This document shows, piece by piece, positions 59,287 through 64,000 of a stretch of DNA of 64,000 nucleotides; within the stretch, counting starts at the first letter, position 1; the number at the start of each line of letters is the position of its first letter. The DNA lies in contig CAZBWO010000007.1 of the NCBI GenBank assembly GCA_964495885.1, forward strand, positions 62,001-126,000, given 5' to 3'. The notes under the pieces were generated by a model. That model made no database searches. It was given only the letters and a program-made list of their open reading frames with translations, and was not told where the DNA came from. Source of the DNA: PALG01 sp964495885. Lineage in GTDB: Bacteria > Bacteroidota > Bacteroidia > Flavobacteriales > Flavobacteriaceae. Position numbers and translations under genes: made by a program.

Positions 59287-61494
59287 ATGGAAACAAGCGT
59301 GAATGAGTCCCATTTGTATGAATCCTTAAAGAAATATTTTGGATTTACCTCTTTTAAGGGGTTGCAGGAAGCTGTCATCACAAGCGTATTGAAAGGAGAG
59401 AATACCTTTGTCATTATGCCTACCGGTGGTGGTAAATCTTTGTGCTATCAATTACCGGCATTAATGAAGGACGGAACCGCCATTGTGGTTTCCCCACTCA
59501 TTGCCCTTATGAAAAACCAAGTAGATGCCTTGCGCTCGCATTCATCAGATGAAGGGATTGCACATGTGTTAAATTCCTCCCTCACCAAAACCGAAATTAA
59601 AAAAGTAAAACAGGATATTACAGACGGCATCACCAAATTGTTGTATGTAGCTCCAGAATCACTCACCAAGGAAGAGAATATTCAATTTCTTCGGTCGCAG
59701 GAAATTTCTTTTGTAGCAATAGATGAAGCCCACTGTATTAGTGAATGGGGGCATGATTTTAGACCAGAGTACCGAAATCTTCAGAAAATCATAAAGGCCA
59801 TAGGGGACAACATTCCCATCATCGGTCTCACGGCTACGGCAACCCCCAAGGTGCAGGAAGATATTTTGAAGAACTTGGGCATTCAGGATGCCAATACCTT
59901 TAAGGCGTCCTTTAACCGCCCTAACCTTTACTATGAAATACGTCCCAAAACCAAAAATATTGATGCAGACATTACCCGCTTCGTCAAACAAAACGAAGGT
60001 AAAAGTGGGATTATTTACTGTTTAAGCAGGAAACGTGTCGAAGAACTGGCGCAAACCCTTCAGGTGAATGGTATTAAGGCAATACCGTACCACGCAGGGC
60101 TGGATGCCAAGACCAGGGTGAAGAACCAGGATATGTTCCTTATGGAAGATGTAGATGTGGTTGTGGCTACCATTGCCTTCGGAATGGGGATCGATAAGCC
60201 AGATGTGCGCTTTGTGATACATAACGATATGCCCAAGAGTATTGAAAGTTACTACCAGGAAACCGGACGTGCCGGAAGGGACGGTGGAGAAGGGCATTGC
60301 TTGGCGTTTTACAGTTATAAGGACATTGAAAAGTTGGAGAAGTTCATGAGCGGAAAACCCGTGGCCGAACAGGAAATTGGGCATGCCTTGCTACAGGAAG
60401 TAGTGGCATTCGCCGAAAGTTCGGTCTCCCGAAGAAAATTCATCCTGCATTATTTTGGGGAAGAATTTGACAACGAAACTGGGGAAGGTGGCGATATGGA
60501 TGACAATATGCGCCACCCTAAGAAAAAACAGGAAGCAAAGGATGAGGTGGTTACTTTATTGAAAGTAATTAGCGATACCAATCAGCAGTACAAAGCCAAG
60601 GAAGTAGTGAATGTATTGGTGGGGAAGGTGAATGCCTTGATCAAATCGCATAGAACAGACCAACAAGCGTATTTTGGGATTGGGGAGCACCACGAAAAAG
60701 AATATTGGATGGCCTTGCTTCGGCAGTTGTTGGTGGCTGGGTTGCTTCGGAAGGATATTGAAACCTATGGCATTATCAAGCTTACCGAGGCAGGAAAGGA
60801 ATTCATGAAAAAGCCCACCTCCTTTATGATGGCCGAAGACCATAGTTATGGCGAAGCCAATGATGATCAAATTGTGACTGCTCAAAAAGCAGGTGGTGGT
60901 GTGGCAGATGAACAACTGTTCAAATTACTGAAAGCAGAACGGAAGCGCGTTGCCGATAAACTCAATTTACCGCCTTTTGTTATTTTTCAGGATCCTTCCT
61001 TGGAAGATATGGCACTCAAATACCCCATTACCATGGAGGAACTCTCTAACGTACACGGAGTGGGGGAAGGAAAGGCTAAAAAATATGGCAATTCGTTTGT
61101 GCAACTCATTGCCAATTATGTAGAGGAACATGATATTGAACGCCCAGATGATTTTGTAGTGAAATCCACAGGCAGCAATAGCGCTTTAAAATTGTACATT
61201 ATCCAGAGTGTAGACCGAAAGCTTTCCTTGAATGACATTGCCGATGCCAAAGGATTGGAAATGCCAGATTTCATTAAGGAAATGGAAGCTATTGTCTATA
61301 GTGGCACTAAGTTGAACATCGATTATTGGATTGATGACATCCTGGACGAAGACCAGCAGGAAGAACTGCATGACTATTTTCTGGAAGCCGAAACAGATAA
61401 GATTGATGAGGCCATGGAAGAATTTGAAGGGGATTATGAAGATGAGGAGCTTCGGTTGTACCGCATCAAATTCATTAGTGACGTAGCCAATTAA
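59287..61494 (+). CDS. recQ: ATP-dependent DNA helicase RecQ
   Basis: A 3'-5' superfamily 2 helicase for recombination and fork repair. It is 735 residues. Walker A is MPTGGGKSLCYQLP near 38-51, the DExH box is FVAIDEAHCISEWGHDF, and motif VI is YQETGRAGRDGGEG. An HRDC domain lies near 535-610. The zinc-binding part of the RQC domain, which normally has four Cys after the motif RRKFILHYFGEEF, has none here; the segment reads DNETGEGGDMDDNMR instead. A C-terminal acidic extension of about 100 residues follows HRDC. Confidence 0.96.
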   Translation: METSVNESHLYESLKKYFGFTSFKGLQEAVITSVLKGENTFVIMPTGGGKSLCYQLPALMKDGTAIVVSPLIALMKNQVDALRSHSSDEGIAHVLNSSLTKTEIKKVKQDITDGITKLLYVAPESLTKEENIQFLRSQEISFVAIDEAHCISEWGHDFRPEYRNLQKIIKAIGDNIPIIGLTATATPKVQEDILKNLGIQDANTFKASFNRPNLYYEIRPKTKNIDADITRFVKQNEGKSGIIYCLSRKRVEELAQTLQVNGIKAIPYHAGLDAKTRVKNQDMFLMEDVDVVVATIAFGMGIDKPDVRFVIHNDMPKSIESYYQETGRAGRDGGEGHCLAFYSYKDIEKLEKFMSGKPVAEQEIGHALLQEVVAFAESSVSRRKFILHYFGEEFDNETGEGGDMDDNMRHPKKKQEAKDEVVTLLKVISDTNQQYKAKEVVNVLVGKVNALIKSHRTDQQAYFGIGEHHEKEYWMALLRQLLVAGLLRKDIETYGIIKLTEAGKEFMKKPTSFMMAEDHSYGEANDDQIVTAQKAGGGVADEQLFKLLKAERKRVADKLNLPPFVIFQDPSLEDMALKYPITMEELSNVHGVGEGKAKKYGNSFVQLIANYVEEHDIERPDDFVVKSTGSNSALKLYIIQSVDRKLSLNDIADAKGLEMPDFIKEMEAIVYSGTKLNIDYWIDDILDEDQQEELHDYFLEAETDKIDEAMEEFEGDYEDEELRLYRIKFISDVAN

Positions 61495-61496
61495 GA

Positions 61497-62090
61497 TTAG
61501 ACTTTCCCTTTCCTGGAATCTTTTTTAATAAACTCATCCGTAAAGTGCCCCCGTTGTTTTTCCTTGGAAAATTTTTCAGCATTGAACTGTTTGGAAGCAC
61601 CTTTCGCTATGGAAAGACTCTCCCATTTAACCCCTTGTACCATTCTACCAATATAGACAATCTGCCCTATGTGATACGAATAATGCGCTAATTGTCTGTT
61701 AATGGCTTCCGTGATGGTATGGCCTTGGTTTCTAATATACACCAACCGATTGAAATTTTCATCGTTCACACTTTCCAACGCTTGAAATAAACAAGCCCAA
61801 CCAGCATCCCATTTTTCCAATAACTCTTTCCTACTATGGATATGATCTTCAAATTCGGCATCCCGTTTCCGCCATTCCTTTTCGCCGTCACTATCCAGAA
61901 AGTCGGTCCAGCGGGACATCATGTTTCCCCAAAGATGGTTCACAATAATTGCAATACTATTGCTTTCGGCATTGTATTGCCAGAATAGTCCCTCGTCTGC
62001 TACTTGGGCAAAAGTCTTTTCGCCTAACAATTTATAATACTGAAACTGTTTGGTCACACTTTGGAGATACTCTTTTGGCTGACTTTCCAT
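61497..62090 (-). CDS. DUF1572/DinB-like protein
   Basis: A 197-residue helical protein. AIIVNHLWGNMMSRWTDFLD and QLAHYSYHIGQIVYIGRMVQ contain the spaced His residues of the DinB/YfiT four-helix bundle that binds a divalent metal. Some relatives are thiol-dependent transferases or bacillithiol enzymes; no substrate is known for this group. Convergent with recQ at two bases. Confidence 0.85.
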   Translation of the reverse strand: MESQPKEYLQSVTKQFQYYKLLGEKTFAQVADEGLFWQYNAESNSIAIIVNHLWGNMMSRWTDFLDSDGEKEWRKRDAEFEDHIHSRKELLEKWDAGWACLFQALESVNDENFNRLVYIRNQGHTITEAINRQLAHYSYHIGQIVYIGRMVQGVKWESLSIAKGASKQFNAEKFSKEKQRGHFTDEFIKKDSRKGKV

Positions 62091-62098
62091 AGCTGTTT

Positions 62099-62785
62099 TT
62101 ATTGTGGAGCATCCGCTTTCTTAACGGCAAAAATTTCAAACAGGATAAACGGAAAGATGAGCTTTTTGCTGGATATATTGGGAAAGGTCTTCCGAAAAGC
62201 CTCCTTGATATTGGAGATATTGCTCACGTGATAATCGCCCGTAAAACGTTTCCCCGCCAATTTACGCCCCATTTTATACAATCTGTTTTCCGTAGGCCCC
62301 GAAACCACTAACAATCCGTTGGGGGTAAGCAGTTCATTGAAAGCAGCAATGTAAGGCTCCAGGTCATCAATATGTTCCAGTACATCCAAAGCAAAGATCA
62401 TATCAAATGAATGTTTTGGAAATCCCTGCGTAAGGATGTCCCCTTCCACAAAAGAAATGTTTTCCGGGAAGGTAATTTTTTGCTGTACCAACCGCAATGG
62501 GGAAAACTCTACATCGCAAGCGGTTACATTGTATCCCGCTTTGGCCAATAAATAACTTAAGATGCCAGAGCCACACCCAAAATCCAAAACGTTTCCTCCC
62601 TGCTGCTGTTGTTGGGCATATTGAAAACTCACTTTAATACGTTGCCAGAAGAGCCAGTCGATAAACGGATTTTTATGGGCATATGCAGGAAGGGCAGCTT
62701 CCCCAATTTCGTAGGAGTCCCCAGCAGCGAGAATTTCCTGAAAAGCCTTTTTAAAAGTGGTTTTGGTATCCTGAAATACGTGCAT
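62099..62785 (-). CDS. Class I SAM-dependent methyltransferase
   Basis: A 228-residue protein with VLDFGCGSGILSYLLAKAG near 66-84, the acidic motif TACDVEF, and MIFALDVLEHIDDLEPYI near 131-148, the UbiG/Methyltransf_11-type organisation. The N-terminal KNPFIDWLFWQRI is typical of a Bacteroidota-specific group. The target is unknown. Eight bases separate it from the DinB-like gene downstream. Confidence 0.88.
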   Translation of the reverse strand: MHVFQDTKTTFKKAFQEILAAGDSYEIGEAALPAYAHKNPFIDWLFWQRIKVSFQYAQQQQQGGNVLDFGCGSGILSYLLAKAGYNVTACDVEFSPLRLVQQKITFPENISFVEGDILTQGFPKHSFDMIFALDVLEHIDDLEPYIAAFNELLTPNGLLVVSGPTENRLYKMGRKLAGKRFTGDYHVSNISNIKEAFRKTFPNISSKKLIFPFILFEIFAVKKADAPQ

Positions 62786-62841
62786 TCCTAGTAAGCTTTG
62801 AAAGTCGTGATGTTCATTTGGTTATTTCCATGCCGAAGGTA

Positions 62842-63615
62842 CTACTTTTTGGAAGATATTTCCATACCCTTTGGAAGGTAAACCATCATCCCTTGGGAAT
62901 GGAAAAGAACCTCGTCTACATGTCCCATAAAGGTTTGGTCTTTGGTCATTAAATGCAAGTGTAAAAAGGAATCATGATGGGTAAACACCCCTTGGTGCTT
63001 TGTGGAAAAAAATCCCAAAATGGTTACGGGGGTATGTTCAAGTACATAGTTTACCTGCCCTTGATGGGCTTCCTGTGGGGAACGTACTTGGGTGCCTTCA
63101 GGTAAATTCTGCACGTGAATCGTAGCCGTTTCAATAGTTCCTTTCAGTTGGAAGCCAAATGGGGTAGCACTGTCTTTTACATGGTTCAAAAGAAATGTTT
63201 CCAGTTCCTTCGCATTCCGAAAGTGGGAGGGAAGGGGTAGGGAATCCCACTCCTTTACATGTGAATACACAAAAAACGGAGCCGTAGCCGTAGCGTTTTT
63301 TTGAACCGTCATCGTGCTGTCTGTGGCATAACGGGAAGTATAGGCCGTTCCATTCCATAGTAGTAATTCTCCCTTGAGAAAACTTTCAGGTCCCAATCCG
63401 TAATAGCCGGGTTGCTGAAGGGTATCCATACGTACTTTACCTTCCAATTCCCCGCTCCACATTACTTTTTTCATTGCGCTTACGGTATAAACTTTCGGTA
63501 CCCTATTTTTTTCAGCATCATTACAGGAAACCAGGATATTTAAAACCATAAAGATGCCGAAGCCTTTTAGGATAAGTGGAAGGAATGTAAAGGTGTTTTT
63601 TGTTTGGAAAACCAT
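62842..63615 (-). CDS. Acetolactate decarboxylase-like lipoprotein
   Basis: A 257-residue protein with a lipoprotein signal (lipobox NILVSC, Cys near 31). The rest matches alpha-acetolactate decarboxylase (BudA): GYYGLGPESFLKGELLLWNG, GFQLKGTIETATIHVQN, and the metal-binding HHDSFLHLHLMTKDQTFMGH with three spaced His. BudA makes acetoin in the cytoplasm; an exported, lipid-anchored copy cannot easily take part in that pathway, so a different substrate is likely. Confidence 0.8.
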   Translation of the reverse strand: MVFQTKNTFTFLPLILKGFGIFMVLNILVSCNDAEKNRVPKVYTVSAMKKVMWSGELEGKVRMDTLQQPGYYGLGPESFLKGELLLWNGTAYTSRYATDSTMTVQKNATATAPFFVYSHVKEWDSLPLPSHFRNAKELETFLLNHVKDSATPFGFQLKGTIETATIHVQNLPEGTQVRSPQEAHQGQVNYVLEHTPVTILGFFSTKHQGVFTHHDSFLHLHLMTKDQTFMGHVDEVLFHSQGMMVYLPKGMEISSKK

Positions 63616-63681
63616 GCTATTGAATTGTGGTGTGTTTTGGTGTAAAAGTAGGGTAAAAGTTGCAAAAGGGAAATTACTTTT

Positions 63682-64000
63682 TTATCGGGAAAGCAACCAC
63701 TGTATCCTATCATAGGAAAGCAGATAGTGCAGAAACAATAGTCCTCCAAAGATCCAACTAAAGAGCATCCATTCCAAACGAACCAATCCCCAAACGGCAA
63801 ATCCAAAAAAGGCAACCTCCAAAAGCAGTCGTAATAGTCCGGGGATGGGAATAGGTGCTTTTCCAGATCTACTAGGGTCCTGAGGTACGGCAAAGACACC
63901 CCAAAAGGTACTGGCCAATATGGGAATACCTACAGCCAACACATATTGCAAAGATCCATCTACTTGATGCCAGCCCCAGATACCCATGATGATAAGGGCA
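63682..64000 (-). CDS. YrdB/DUF2568-like membrane protein (5' end outside the window)
   Basis: At least 105 residues with three hydrophobic segments; stop at 63682-63684. IPILASTFWGVFAVPQDPSR near the middle is the conserved YrdB/DUF2568 block. An ATG at 63987 is present, but the frame stays open to the window edge (ALII upstream), and family members have a further N-terminal helix ending GYWGW, matching GIWGW here. The gene is therefore probably truncated by the window edge. Confidence 0.75.
   Translation of the reverse strand, partial: ALIIMGIWGWHQVDGSLQYVLAVGIPILASTFWGVFAVPQDPSRSGKAPIPIPGLLRLLLEVAFFGFAVWGLVRLEWMLFSWIFGGLLFLHYLLSYDRIQWLLSR

Overview
The window looks like chromosomal DNA of a marine-type Flavobacteriaceae (Bacteroidota). 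The genes supporting this are a 1117-residue SecA with an acidic N-terminal insertion and no zinc tail, a PorV/PorQ-type outer-membrane protein, a DUF4105 protein, a DUF2795 protein, a RecQ without zinc cysteines, and Bacteroidota-type promoters (TTG-N19-TAnnTTTG). No rRNA or tRNA gene and no CRISPR array was seen. I do not assign a genus.

Layout. (1) 1-11.9 kb is housekeeping: a repeat-rich exported protein, a small membrane-protein pair, an ECF sigma/anti-sigma pair, secA, a DUF2795 gene, a cobalamin adenosyltransferase preceded by a 46-residue membrane peptide, a MacB-type ATPase, and a methyltransferase/ABC-F pair. (2) 11.9-53.0 kb is one very large polysaccharide locus on the + strand. 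It opens with a Wza-like lipoprotein, a Wzc-like tyrosine kinase with a Tyr-Gly tail, a nucleotide-sugar dehydrogenase and a C4-epimerase. It continues with a Wzm/Wzt ABC exporter, an aminotransferase, a WbqC/methyltransferase/NeuD-like/beta-propeller module, about 15 glycosyltransferases, five sulfotransferases, a pyruvyl transferase, a Wzy-like polymerase and a GtrB-like/multi-TM pair, and closes with a polyprenyl glycosylphosphotransferase. (3) 53.0-64.0 kb is housekeeping again: DUF4105, PorV-like, pssA, lptB, a CMD protein, tatC, kdsD, recQ, a DinB-like protein, a methyltransferase, an acetolactate decarboxylase-like lipoprotein and a truncated YrdB-like gene.

Working together, the locus could start a repeat unit on undecaprenyl phosphate (51650), extend it with GT2, GT4 and GT47 enzymes, decorate it with sulfate, pyruvate, acyl and methyl groups, and export it. 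Two export logics coexist: Wza/Wzc/Wzy-like and Wzm/Wzt. No Wzx flippase was recognised. The product is inferred to be a sulfated, pyruvylated acidic surface or exopolysaccharide.

The most unusual non-coding signal lies at 16.6-20.1 kb. A degenerate heptamer (NNYTMAC) is arrayed at five places. Arrays in inverted orientation tightly bracket a 23S-intervening-sequence-type four-helix-bundle gene, and one runs into a 100-N assembly gap. The 835-bp gene-free stretch after the epimerase also holds three separate blocks of five 11-bp repeats.
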